Made by a program: the position numbers and the translations under genes. Under the pieces are notes generated by a model, which was not told where the DNA came from, ran no database searches, and saw nothing but the letters and a program-made list of their open reading frames with translations. Source: Candidatus Fermentibacterota bacterium (GTDB taxonomy: Bacteria; Fermentibacterota; Fermentibacteria; Fermentibacterales; Fermentibacteraceae). Taken from it: DNA of 6,410 bases. The DNA lies in contig JAKLEF010000113.1 in NCBI GenBank assembly GCA_022703195.1, positions 1 to 6,410 on the forward strand, in the 5' to 3' direction. Positions within the stretch are counted from its first letter, which is position 1. Every line of letters begins with the position of its first letter. Below are positions 1-5,775 of the stretch, one piece after another.

Positions 1-88
1 TATCATGAGGGCCTGCAGTGGTTGAAGTCTTTGGAGTCAGTCCCGTCAGGAAGTAGCAATTGATGCTTTCAGTATGAATGAACGATCA

Positions 89-739
89 TCACTGCCAGCT
101 GGCCATCCCGTCGACAATGCTGCCATGCGTCGGATAGACGGGCATCGGGCACGAGAGAGCGAACGTCTCGCAACCGATTTCCAGCATGTAGTCGAATCCG
201 CAGCCCGGGCAGGTCAGATATGGAAGGAATCCTTGCGCGATCAGCTCATCCATGGTTCCGTACCTGTTGAACTGTCCGAAGAACATCGCTTCACCTGTAG
301 CAATGCTGCGCATGTGACTCCTGCAGTGATCCTGATCGTGCTGCGGTTGTTCGGGCCATGCCTGGCCGGATCCCCCGCTGGGATGGAGCGGGTTTCCCGG
401 ACACTGGACCCAGAAGCTGTCGGGTGAGCAGTAGGTCACCTCGTACTGCTCGAGCTTCCAGGGGCATATGAGAGTATCGCCATAAAGTTCGTACAGGTCC
501 TGGACACTGCCGGCATAACAGTTGTGGGCGCCATAGTACATCATCTGCAGGCAGCAGAGGATCCAGACGTTGTGATAGCACGAATCGTAAGTGATGCCGG
601 GGATGGATGCGTTGTCACCCTCGAGATCCGCTTCCGACGGCAGGATCGGAACGGGTGTCGGATCCACCTGATCGACGCACCCGATCGAGATGCAGCCTGC
701 CGCAATGAAGAGGGCGGCAGCGAGGAGCGTGCTCTTCAT
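89..739 (-). CDS. Cys-rich lipoprotein with two tandem pseudopilin-like C-terminal domains
   Basis: A 216-residue predicted exported lipoprotein. Residues 1-21 form a lipoprotein signal: a basic start, a hydrophobic run, and two candidate lipidated cysteines (AAGC at 16, SIGC at 21). A Pro/acidic linker follows to about residue 50. The rest is two copies of one domain, about 54-128 and 139-215. Each has a first Cys (54/139), a CP pair exactly 38 residues later (92/177), a second CP pair 20-21 residues on (113/197), then His, Gly and a terminal Trp. The second copy, with aromatic FFGQFNRYGT and a final THGSIVDG, resembles the globular part of type II secretion/type IV pseudopilins. The N-terminal pilin helix is absent and is replaced by the lipoprotein signal. 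There are fourteen cysteines, so disulfides outside the cytoplasm are likely. Role unknown; surface or periplasmic location is inferred. ATG at 739 is preceded by GGAGGAG (744-750). G+C is visibly lower than in the other genes. Confidence 0.82.
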   Translation of the reverse strand: MKSTLLAAALFIAAGCISIGCVDQVDPTPVPILPSEADLEGDNASIPGITYDSCYHNVWILCCLQMMYYGAHNCYAGSVQDLYELYGDTLICPWKLEQYEVTYCSPDSFWVQCPGNPLHPSGGSGQAWPEQPQHDQDHCRSHMRSIATGEAMFFGQFNRYGTMDELIAQGFLPYLTCPGCGFDYMLEIGCETFALSCPMPVYPTHGSIVDGMASWQ

Positions 740-933
740 CGTACTCCTCCGTCCGTGAGGATGATCACATCCTGCGGATATGGAAACATGCCGGAACCGA
801 TGATCATCCCTTCGATGCGGGTCTGATCTGCCGGCCGGATCAGCATGTGCGAAGCCATACCCCCAGCTGTAAACCCCGTCCTATACGCCGGATGCATGAT
901 CCCTTCATCGCGCTCGAACTCCGTTAAGAGCAT
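736..933 (-). CDS. possible small ORF (65 codons) overlapping the lipoprotein start
   Basis: An open frame whose TGA overlaps the lipoprotein ATG by four bases (ATGA at 736-739), a spacing typical of translationally coupled genes. The predicted product matches no family I recognise; it has no signal peptide, membrane segment or metal motif, and is rich in Met, Gly and Ile. No ribosome binding site precedes ATG 933. An internal ATG at 897, with AAGGG just before it, would give 53 residues. Against it: the frame is short, a candidate -10 covers ATG 933, and a small hairpin (758-773) lies in it, so this may simply be a 5' leader. I treat it as a possible leader peptide or chance ORF. Confidence 0.2.
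   Translation of the reverse strand: MLLTEFERDEGIMHPAYRTGFTAGGMASHMLIRPADQTRIEGMIIGSGMFPYPQDVIILTDGGVR
744..750 (-). promoter_or_regulatory. ribosome binding site of the lipoprotein gene
   Basis: The minus strand reads GGAGGAG, ending four bases before ATG 739. This strong Shine-Dalgarno fixes the start and shows the lipoprotein can be translated on its own, without coupling to the small ORF upstream. Confidence 0.75.
758..773 (-). repeat. short hairpin just upstream of the lipoprotein RBS
   Basis: AGGATG and CATCCT form a perfect 6-bp stem with a 4-base loop, ending eight bases before the Shine-Dalgarno on the minus-strand transcript. A separate perfect palindrome GATGATCATC lies at 799-808 and shares the TGATCA core. 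They could be operator or leader structures. They are short enough to arise by chance. Confidence 0.25.
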
Positions 934-957
934 TCATGCGCTGTGACGGCATGTCAA
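929..957 (-). promoter_or_regulatory. weak candidate promoter for the lipoprotein transcript
   Basis: Minus strand: a perfect -35 TTGACA (957-952), a 17-base spacer, then AATGCT (934-929), which matches only three of six -10 positions. If used, transcription would start near 922 and give a ~180-nt leader. The -10 would cover ATG 933, so the small ORF could then only start at 897. Confidence 0.25.
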
Positions 958-1040
958 TGGCCGTATGAGACGCGCTATGCAGACGGACTAGCCGGTCAGT
1001 CTCTGTCTGGAGCTGTCGAGATGCGGCACGGACTGTCCGG

Positions 1041-1064
1041 GAGGGGCGGGGGGGCCCGACCCTC
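1041..1064 (+). repeat. GC-rich interrupted hairpin in the ferredoxin leader
   Basis: GAGGG (1041-1045) pairs with CCCTC (1060-1064), and CGGG (1047-1050) with CCCG (1055-1058), separated by a single G/A mismatch around a GGGG loop. It ends 44 bases before the ferredoxin ATG. No T-tract follows on either strand, so it is not an intrinsic terminator. It could be a leader structure or chance in G-rich sequence. Confidence 0.25.
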
Positions 1065-1098
1065 GCCATATTCCGGCAGATCGGTCTCAGGCAACGCG

Positions 1099-1103
1099 GG
1101 AGG
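1099..1103 (+). promoter_or_regulatory. ribosome binding site that sets the ferredoxin start
   Basis: GGAGG lies five bases before ATG 1109 but only two before the in-frame GTG 1106. The spacing favours ATG 1109 as the start. Confidence 0.75.
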
Positions 1104-1108
1104 ACGTG

Positions 1109-1843
1109 ATGGACAGGGTGGCGCGCAAGATCATCAGGATCGACCGGGAGAGGTGCGACGGCTGCGGGAAGTGCGCCTCGGCTTGCCACGAGGGCGCGAT
1201 CGAGGTCGTCGACGGCAAGGCCAGACTCGTGAAGGAATCGTACTGCGACGGGCTTGGGGCATGCATCGGCGACTGCCCCAGGGGGGCCCTCACGATCGAG
1301 ACCCGCGAGGCCGACGGATTCGACGAGAAGGCCGTGGCCGGGGAGATGGCGAAGCGGGAGGCATCGGCGAAGGCAGCGGCTCCGGCTCCTGCATGCGGAT
1401 GCCCGTCGGCCGCGGCCAGGACCCTCGCTCCTTCCGCTCCGCAGGGTTCCGGGGTCGAGATCCCGTCCCAGCTCGCGGCGTGGCCTGTTCAGATCGCGCT
1501 GGTCCCGCCTTCCGCGCCATTCTTCGAGGGGGCCGACCTGCTCATCGCGGCCGACTGCACGCCCTTCGCCTTCCCCGACTTCCACAGGCGCTTCATGAAG
1601 GGCCGCGTCACGCTGGTCGGATGCCCGAAGCTCGACGACACCGGCCCCTACTACGAGAAGCTCACGGAGATATTCCGCACTCGCGGGATCAGGTCGGTCG
1701 AGGTGGCCTACATGCAGGTTCCGTGCTGCTCGGCGCTCACGAGGCTCGTGCTCGCGGCGCGCGGCGAGGCAGGGGCCTCCTTCCCCGTCAGGCTGACCAG
1801 GATCGGCCTGGACGGCGCCGTGCAGGAATCGAGAACGGAGTGA
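1109..1843 (+). CDS. 4Fe-4S ferredoxin-like protein with a C-terminal Cys domain
   Basis: A 244-residue cytoplasmic iron-sulfur protein, probably an electron carrier or redox adaptor; its partner is not shown by the sequence. The N-terminal third is a bacterial ferredoxin fold. The first cluster motif is complete (C16, C19, C22, C26). The second is C46-x5-C52-x3-C56-P, with Leu49 where the second Cys would be, so it may hold an altered or 3Fe-type cluster, or use another ligand. An Ala/Pro linker carries CGCPS (C96, C98). The C-terminal domain has ADCTPFAFPDFH (about 148-159), GCPKLDD (171-177) and MQVPCC (202-207), a pattern I recall from stand-alone ferredoxin-like proteins of anaerobes. 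No membrane segment is visible. GTG 1106 is an alternative start but sits too close to the RBS. The stop overlaps the next gene's GTG, so the two form an operon. The overall fold call is firm; the physiological role is not. Confidence 0.9.
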   Translation: MDRVARKIIRIDRERCDGCGKCASACHEGAIEVVDGKARLVKESYCDGLGACIGDCPRGALTIETREADGFDEKAVAGEMAKREASAKAAAPAPACGCPSAAARTLAPSAPQGSGVEIPSQLAAWPVQIALVPPSAPFFEGADLLIAADCTPFAFPDFHRRFMKGRVTLVGCPKLDDTGPYYEKLTEIFRTRGIRSVEVAYMQVPCCSALTRLVLAARGEAGASFPVRLTRIGLDGAVQESRTE

Positions 1844-2700
1844 CCCGGGCTGCCTGGCGCTTCTTCGATGATCCGGCGGCCCTCGTCGCGGAAGTCGGAC
1901 CGATGGAAATGGATCTGGAGATCCGGAACTGCCTGCCCCTGTCGATCTGCCGCCGGCTAGCTGATGCAGGCGGAGACGACAGGCAGACCCTGCTGTACGC
2001 GGCCAGGGACGGCGATGTCCTCGCGGGGGCGGCGGTGAGGACCCCGGGGCGGAACATCGTGCCTCTCTCGGGCCCGCGGTGGGACCGGGGCGACCTGCTG
2101 ATGCTCTGCGATGCGCTGATCTCGTCGGGCGTCGACCTGCCGGGTGTGATGGGTCCTGCCAGCCTTGCGAGGGCGTTCGCGGCTGCCTGGTGCGACCGGA
2201 GGCAGACCGCCCCGGCCATAAAGATGGAGCTGGGGCTCTACGGCCTGACAGAGGTCAGGCTCGAACCGGGCCCGGGTTCCCTGGAGAAGGCCCTGCCCGG
2301 CGACTCCGACTTCTTCTGGGAGTGGGAGAAATCGTTCTGCATAGACTGCTTCGGCGAACTGCAGCCGCATGTGATCCGCGAGGCATCGGAGCGCCTTCTC
2401 GCATCGGGCGAGGTGCACTTCTGGACGGTCGACGGCGAGCGGGTCTCCATGGCCGCCTCCGGCCGCAACACCGAACGTGGCGCGATCGTGAACCTCGTCT
2501 ACACGCCCCCTGCCCTGAGGGGGAGGGGATACGCCTCGAGCATCGTCTCCGCGCTGTCGCGCCGGCAGCTGGATTCGGGGCTCGCCTACTGCACCCTCTT
2601 CACCGACATCGCGAACCCCGTCTCGAACAGCATCTACCGGAGGATCGGCTACGAGTACGCCGGCGGGTTCACCGAGATCGCGTTCCTGAACGGAGGCTGA
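1840..2700 (+). CDS. GNAT-family N-acetyltransferase
   Basis: A 286-residue acetyl-CoA-dependent acyltransferase; the substrate cannot be told. The C-terminal GNAT core is clear: a hydrophobic beta strand, then the pyrophosphate-binding loop RGRGYAS (227-233), then NPVSNSIYRRIGYEY (259-273), which matches the usual motif with the Tyr and Gly of the final helix-strand turn. The N-terminal ~150 residues, starting with WRFFDDPAAL, look like the divergent N-terminal half seen in two-domain GNAT proteins. The chosen GTG at 1840 overlaps the ferredoxin stop (GTGA, 1840-1843), indicating translational coupling. The frame stays open far upstream (to 943), but that part lies out of frame over the ferredoxin gene and is low-complexity Arg/Gly, so it is not coding. 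The 3' end overlaps the convergent cyclase gene by 32 bp. Confidence 0.9.
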   Translation: MTRAAWRFFDDPAALVAEVGPMEMDLEIRNCLPLSICRRLADAGGDDRQTLLYAARDGDVLAGAAVRTPGRNIVPLSGPRWDRGDLLMLCDALISSGVDLPGVMGPASLARAFAAAWCDRRQTAPAIKMELGLYGLTEVRLEPGPGSLEKALPGDSDFFWEWEKSFCIDCFGELQPHVIREASERLLASGEVHFWTVDGERVSMAASGRNTERGAIVNLVYTPPALRGRGYASSIVSALSRRQLDSGLAYCTLFTDIANPVSNSIYRRIGYEYAGGFTEIAFLNGG

Positions 2701-5158
2701 AGCCCCGGAGCACCGCCAGGACGGCCTCGGGGGAGCGCGAACGCCCGCGGAGCATCCGTCTCGCCTCGGCAAGATCCGAATGGTCGCCGATGTTCTCGGG
2801 GAAGCTGCGCCGGGCCTCGGGATCGGCGATCCTGCCTGCCGCACCGGCCAGGCTCCGGCCCGCCCTAGAGAGCAGACCCGCCGTAATCGAGCCGATGCGG
2901 GCACGGACATCCCCGTCAGCGGTGGCGTGAGCCAGATCGGCATATGCCAGGGAGAGGTTCCAGAGTATCCTCGCCCTGTCGCGCCCGTAACCCGGGATCT
3001 CGCGGACCGCCGCCGTGAGCTGTTCCTCTATCTCCTCGCGCACACCCGCGGAAGGGTTGCTCGAAAGGAGCACCCTGGCGATCCCGAGTCGGGTTCCCGA
3101 CCTGTACCTGCCTACGCCAATACGTGACGACAGTTCGATCCCCCTCCGGGCGGATGCGACGGCCTCGTCCGGCCTGCCGAGATGCAGGAGAGGGCTCCAG
3201 ATCAGGCCGAGAATCTCGGCCTCGCCCTCCTCGTCACCCGACTCCCTGGCGATGTCCAGCGCCTTCTCGAGAAGAGGGAGGGCCCCGGCGCGATCCTTCC
3301 TCTCCAGCGCAAGCACGGCCAGGTTGGTGAGGACGACTCCCTCCACATCCCTGGCCCCGAGGTCCGCGAGGATCTCCTGCGCCTGCACGTAGCGTTCCCG
3401 GGCCTCCGCGTACCTGCCGATCTCGAAGAGCGAGTTCCCTGCGCTGACGAGCGCCCTGCCCTCGCCGATCCTGTCGGCCACGCTGCGCGAGAGCTCGATG
3501 CTCGTCTCCGCGATCCCGAGGGCCCTGTCGAACGAGCCGGTCCGGCCGAGTATGACCCCCATGTTGCGCAGGAGGTTCGACTGCCCCGCGACATTCTCTA
3601 GCTGCACCATGAGCGCGTAGGACTCCTCGAAGCGGGCCATCGCAGGTGCGTCACGCCCCTTCTTCAGGTGGACGAGGCCGATGTTGCAGGTCGCGTTGGC
3701 CTCGTTCTCCCTGTAGCCCAGCTCGATGGAGATGGCGCGCGATCTCTCGAGGTTCGCCATCGCGCGGCCGTATCTCGCCATGTCGCAGTCCATGAGCCCG
3801 AGGTTGTTGAGGGCCTTGGCCTCGCCCTCCCTGTCGCCGATGCGCCTCGCCATCCTGACGACCCGGGCGAATGCCTCCCTGGCCCCCGGTGTCTCCGAGG
3901 CCTGCCACATCGAGATGGCGAGTGCGTTCCTGCAGTGCAGTTCGCCGGCCTCGTCGCCAGCCTCGATCGCTGCTGCCAGGGCCTCCTCGAGTATGCGCAC
4001 CCCCTCCTCCGGCGAGCCGCTGTCCCTGTAGGTCTCACCCAGGAGGATATGGGCGCGGGTGAAGCCGGGGTCGGCGGCGAGCACCTCCTTCAGGAGATCC
4101 CTCGCAGCAGCGGTGTCCGCCGTGCTGTGGCGCGTGCGCCAGATGTGGCGTGCCCTTAGGTACATCTCGCAGGCGGACGAGGTCGATCCGACCGGGGATG
4201 TGATGCCGGGGAAGGATCCCGGCTGCACCCCCAGGACCTTCAGTATCCCGTCGGCGAGCTTCCCCTTGATGGAGTTCAGCTCCTCGCGGGAGTCCTCCCA
4301 GGAGTCCATCCAGACCAGTGCCCCCGATCCGGTGTCGAAGAGGTCGACCGAGAGATGGAACGAGCCGTCCCTGCTCCTGAGCGAGCCCTTGAGCAGGAAT
4401 CGGACCCCGGTACGGGCGGCGGCCGCCTCGGGCGAGCCTCCCGAGACCAGGCTCTGGAGCATGGTCGTCATCGGGACCACCCTGATGGAGCCCGCCCTGG
4501 CGATGTCCGAGATGAGGTCGGCCGTCAGGCCGAAGCAGTAGAAGTCGTCCTCCTTCAGACCGGCATTGTCGAGGGTCGTGACGAGGATCGAAGGGGGGCC
4601 GTCCGAGAGGCCCTTCCCGACAACCTCGCTGTCGATGTCGGCCGAGACGGGCAGCGGGCGCTTCGAGTCGCCCGTGAGGGCGTAAATCTCGATGAGCCTG
4701 CCGAGTCCGCGCAGTTTCCGCATCCCGAGCGACCGGGCCGACGGCCTCCTCCCGGTGCAGCGTTCGAGGAGCTCGGCCGAGACGCAGACGCCGCCGGGCG
4801 GCGAGAGGGCTTCGAGGCGCGAGGCGACATTGACGGTGTCGCCGAGGACATCGCCGTCACCGACGAGGACGTCTCCCCAGTGGATCCCGATCCTCACCTT
4901 GAAGGGCTGGCCCGAGAGGCTGTGCTGGACGCGCCTGGCGCTGCGCATGGCGCCTCCTGGGGAGTCGTAGATGCTCAGCGTGCCGTCGCCGATCTCCTTG
5001 ATCAGGATCCCACCGTTCCCGGAGATCGCGCCCTCCAGCGCGCGGCGATGGCGCTCGAGCGCGGAGAGCGCCGCCGTCTCCGATCTCTCCATGAGCGTGG
5101 TGAAGCCGACGATGTCGGTGAACATGACGGCGAAGCGCCTTCTGGAGCCCGGGACCAA
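2669..5158 (-). CDS. class III adenylate cyclase with TolB-like and TPR domains
   Basis: An 829-residue cytoplasmic protein predicted to make cAMP from ATP. The catalytic domain lies at the very N-terminus (about 7-160). It keeps both metal aspartates (D15 in FTDIVGFT, D58 in EIGDG), the adenine-contacting Lys54 and Asp103, and the transition-state Asn110 and Arg114 (VNVASR). The Lys/Asp pair points to ATP rather than GTP. Residues about 190-310 form a TolB-like amino-terminal domain (FGLTADLISDIA; LLKGSLR; LVWMDSW). About 330-785 is a series of TPR repeats of roughly 40 residues, a likely protein-binding or sensing region. The tail has SFPENIGDHSDL, as in other TPR regulatory proteins. No membrane segment is seen. 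The start is TTG 5158, with GGAGGT six bases before it. The frame could extend to GTG 5260, but that extra part is the preceding gene's terminator. No good promoter of its own was found. The domain order is a known architecture; the signal it senses is unknown. Confidence 0.93.
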   Translation of the reverse strand: MVPGSRRRFAVMFTDIVGFTTLMERSETAALSALERHRRALEGAISGNGGILIKEIGDGTLSIYDSPGGAMRSARRVQHSLSGQPFKVRIGIHWGDVLVGDGDVLGDTVNVASRLEALSPPGGVCVSAELLERCTGRRPSARSLGMRKLRGLGRLIEIYALTGDSKRPLPVSADIDSEVVGKGLSDGPPSILVTTLDNAGLKEDDFYCFGLTADLISDIARAGSIRVVPMTTMLQSLVSGGSPEAAAARTGVRFLLKGSLRSRDGSFHLSVDLFDTGSGALVWMDSWEDSREELNSIKGKLADGILKVLGVQPGSFPGITSPVGSTSSACEMYLRARHIWRTRHSTADTAAARDLLKEVLAADPGFTRAHILLGETYRDSGSPEEGVRILEEALAAAIEAGDEAGELHCRNALAISMWQASETPGAREAFARVVRMARRIGDREGEAKALNNLGLMDCDMARYGRAMANLERSRAISIELGYRENEANATCNIGLVHLKKGRDAPAMARFEESYALMVQLENVAGQSNLLRNMGVILGRTGSFDRALGIAETSIELSRSVADRIGEGRALVSAGNSLFEIGRYAEARERYVQAQEILADLGARDVEGVVLTNLAVLALERKDRAGALPLLEKALDIARESGDEEGEAEILGLIWSPLLHLGRPDEAVASARRGIELSSRIGVGRYRSGTRLGIARVLLSSNPSAGVREEIEEQLTAAVREIPGYGRDRARILWNLSLAYADLAHATADGDVRARIGSITAGLLSRAGRSLAGAAGRIADPEARRSFPENIGDHSDLAEARRMLRGRSRSPEAVLAVLRGFSLRSGTRSR

Positions 5159-5164
5159 GCTGCG

Positions 5165-5170
5165 ACCTCC
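5165..5170 (-). promoter_or_regulatory. ribosome binding site supporting a TTG start for the cyclase
   Basis: The minus strand reads GGAGGT, six bases before TTG 5158. No ATG lies between this site and the conserved FTDIVGFT motif, except the Met just before that motif. The TTG gives a short, family-like N-terminus (about 11 residues before FTDIVGFT). Confidence 0.7.
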
Positions 5171-5233
5171 GTATGGGGTGACCTTCCCGTGGAATGTACT
5201 CCGGCGGAGCCGCGGCGGGAAGAGTAACGAAGA

Positions 5234-5255
5234 GGGGGCGGCCGGAGCCGCCCCC
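5234..5255 (-). terminator. intrinsic terminator of the RRM gene
   Basis: Minus strand: GGGGGCGGC, loop TCCG, GCCGCCCCC, a perfect 9-bp GC stem. It is followed by a pyrimidine-rich stretch with several T's (5220-5233). It lies 19 bases after the RRM stop and just before the cyclase leader. The T-tract is interrupted, so some read-through into the cyclase gene is possible. Confidence 0.75.
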
Positions 5256-5274
5256 CCCACAGGAATGGACTGGT

Positions 5275-5532
5275 CTACCTGGCCGGCTTCTCGGTCGCGA
5301 AGTCGACACGGACGTTGCGGCCGTCGATCGTCGCGTTGTCCATGGCGGCCTTGGCGGCGCGGGCGGCCTCTTCCGAGGCGAAGGTCACGAAGCCGAAGCC
5401 GCGGGACCTGCCGGTCGTCCTGTCCATGACGACGCGGGCCTCGGTGACTTCTCCGTGCGCGGAAAAAGCCTTGCCGAGAGATTCATCGGTAGTCGACCAG
5501 GAAAGTCCTCCGATAAACAGCTTATTGCTCAC
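5275..5532 (-). CDS. single-RRM RNA-binding protein
   Basis: An 85-residue RNA-binding protein made almost entirely of one RNA-recognition motif. RNP2 is LFIGGL (residues 5-10) and RNP1 is RGFGFVTF (44-51), so the exposed aromatic residues that stack on RNA bases are present. Between them is the usual DRTTGRSRG turn. It resembles the small bacterial RRM proteins best known from cyanobacteria, some of which are cold-induced, but it lacks the Gly-rich tail many of them carry and ends in a short EKPAR. GTG 5532 is chosen because AAGGAG (5538-5543) sits five bases before it and the protein then begins MSNKLFIGGLSW, as homologues do. The frame could extend to ATG 5589, but that adds an unconserved Arg-rich stretch inside the leader. 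It is probably monocistronic, with its own promoter and terminator. RNA targets are unknown. Confidence 0.94.
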   Translation of the reverse strand: MSNKLFIGGLSWSTTDESLGKAFSAHGEVTEARVVMDRTTGRSRGFGFVTFASEEAARAAKAAMDNATIDGRNVRVDFATEKPAR

Positions 5533-5709
5533 TTGGGCTCCTTCCAGGGCATCGCCCCGGTTCCGGGCTCGCGCCCGCTTCCACGGCACGGCGGAACCGT
5601 ACCGCCGGACCGTGTGGTTCTGGACTCAGGGCTCATTGCTGCTGGGAGGACTCATGCACTCTGACGAGGCTGTACTGCCGGACCCAGAACAAGACTATCT
5701 GAACCAGAC
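5533..5709 (-). promoter_or_regulatory. long structured 5' leader of the RRM gene
   Basis: About 177 nt between the predicted transcription start and the GTG. In transcript order it can form a 7-bp pairing GTTCTGG/CCAGAAC (5684-5690 with 5617-5623), a 6-bp stem (5602-5607 with 5589-5594), a 5-bp stem capped by a GCGA tetraloop (5573-5577 with 5564-5568), and a 4-bp GGGC/GCCC stem (5547-5557) just before the Shine-Dalgarno at 5538-5543. Long leaders are common in cold-shock-type RNA-binding genes; a thermoregulatory or autoregulatory role is inference. The G+C-rich background makes short stems likely by chance. Confidence 0.4.
5538..5543 (-). promoter_or_regulatory. ribosome binding site that sets the RRM start
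   Basis: AAGGAG on the minus strand lies five bases before GTG 5532. It supports the short 85-residue form over the ATG 5589 form, for which no such site is seen. Confidence 0.75.
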
Positions 5710-5715
5710 TGAAAG

Positions 5716-5744
5716 ACGATAGGAGGCACCCCCGGTCAAGTCAA
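5716..5744 (-). promoter_or_regulatory. sigma-70-type promoter of the RRM gene
   Basis: Minus strand: -35 TTGACT (5744-5739, five of six consensus), a 17-base spacer, then -10 TATCGT (5721-5716, four of six including the key first two and last bases). It is the best promoter match in the window. It lies between the acyl-CoA ligase stop and the RRM gene, with transcription expected to start near 5709. Confidence 0.6.
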
Positions 5745-5756
5745 CACCCTATGCGC

Positions 5757-5775
5757 CCGGCAGATCACCTGCCGG
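5757..5775 (-). terminator. hairpin at the acyl-CoA ligase stop, possible weak terminator
   Basis: Minus strand: CCGGCAG, loop GTGAT, CTGCCGG, a perfect 7-bp stem with the TGA stop (5765-5767) inside the loop. No T-tract follows, so intrinsic termination would be poor. It lies 12 bases upstream of the RRM -35. Ligase transcripts may read through into the RRM gene. Confidence 0.3.

Larger units (their letters stand above)
740..1108. other. divergent intergenic region between lipoprotein and ferredoxin genes
   Basis: About 370 bases without a confident gene, between a minus-strand gene and a plus-strand operon, so promoters for both directions are expected here. Visible elements are the lipoprotein RBS (744-750), a 6-bp hairpin (758-773), a perfect palindrome GATGATCATC (799-808), CCGGCCGG (831-838), and a TTGACA -35 candidate for the minus strand (952-957) set in a TGAC-N5-GTCA dyad. 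A GC hairpin GAGGG-g-CGGG/CCCG-a-CCCTC lies at 1041-1064, and the ferredoxin RBS at 1099-1103. No convincing plus-strand promoter was found. Long frames crossing the region on the plus strand have no protein-like features. Confidence 0.5.

Noticed and set aside
1..88. Terminator or gene at the left edge
   Set aside because: No stem followed by a T-tract after the lipoprotein stop and no coding signal in these 88 bases.
74..427. Plus-strand frame opposite the lipoprotein gene
   Set aside because: No RBS or motif; the minus strand carries a coherent signal peptide and duplicated domain.
958..1098. Plus-strand promoter for the ferredoxin operon
   Set aside because: TATG-type -10 fragments exist near 965-985, but none has an acceptable -35 at 16-18 bases; not supported.
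905..1585. Minus-strand frame of 226 codons opposite the ferredoxin gene
   Set aside because: Arg-rich antisense shadow typical of GC-rich DNA; no motifs, and the plus strand has clear Fe-S motifs.
943..1839. Upstream open extension of the acetyltransferase frame on the plus strand
   Set aside because: It overlaps the well-supported ferredoxin gene in another frame and reads as Arg/Gly low-complexity sequence. The GTG at 1840 has proper coupling geometry and family-like sequence.
1957..2943. Minus-strand frame of 328 codons opposite the acetyltransferase
   Set aside because: Antisense shadow with no recognisable domain; it conflicts with two motif-supported genes.
4355..5227. Plus-strand frame of 290 codons opposite the cyclase catalytic region
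   Set aside because: Mirror of the cyclase codons with Arg/Ala/Asp-rich composition and no domain.
5189..5229. Possible promoter for the cyclase between the terminator and TTG 5158 (TACATT -10-like at 5189-5194)
   Set aside because: The matching -35 position reads TTCCCG, too far from consensus; spacing to the better TTACTC is about 23 bases.
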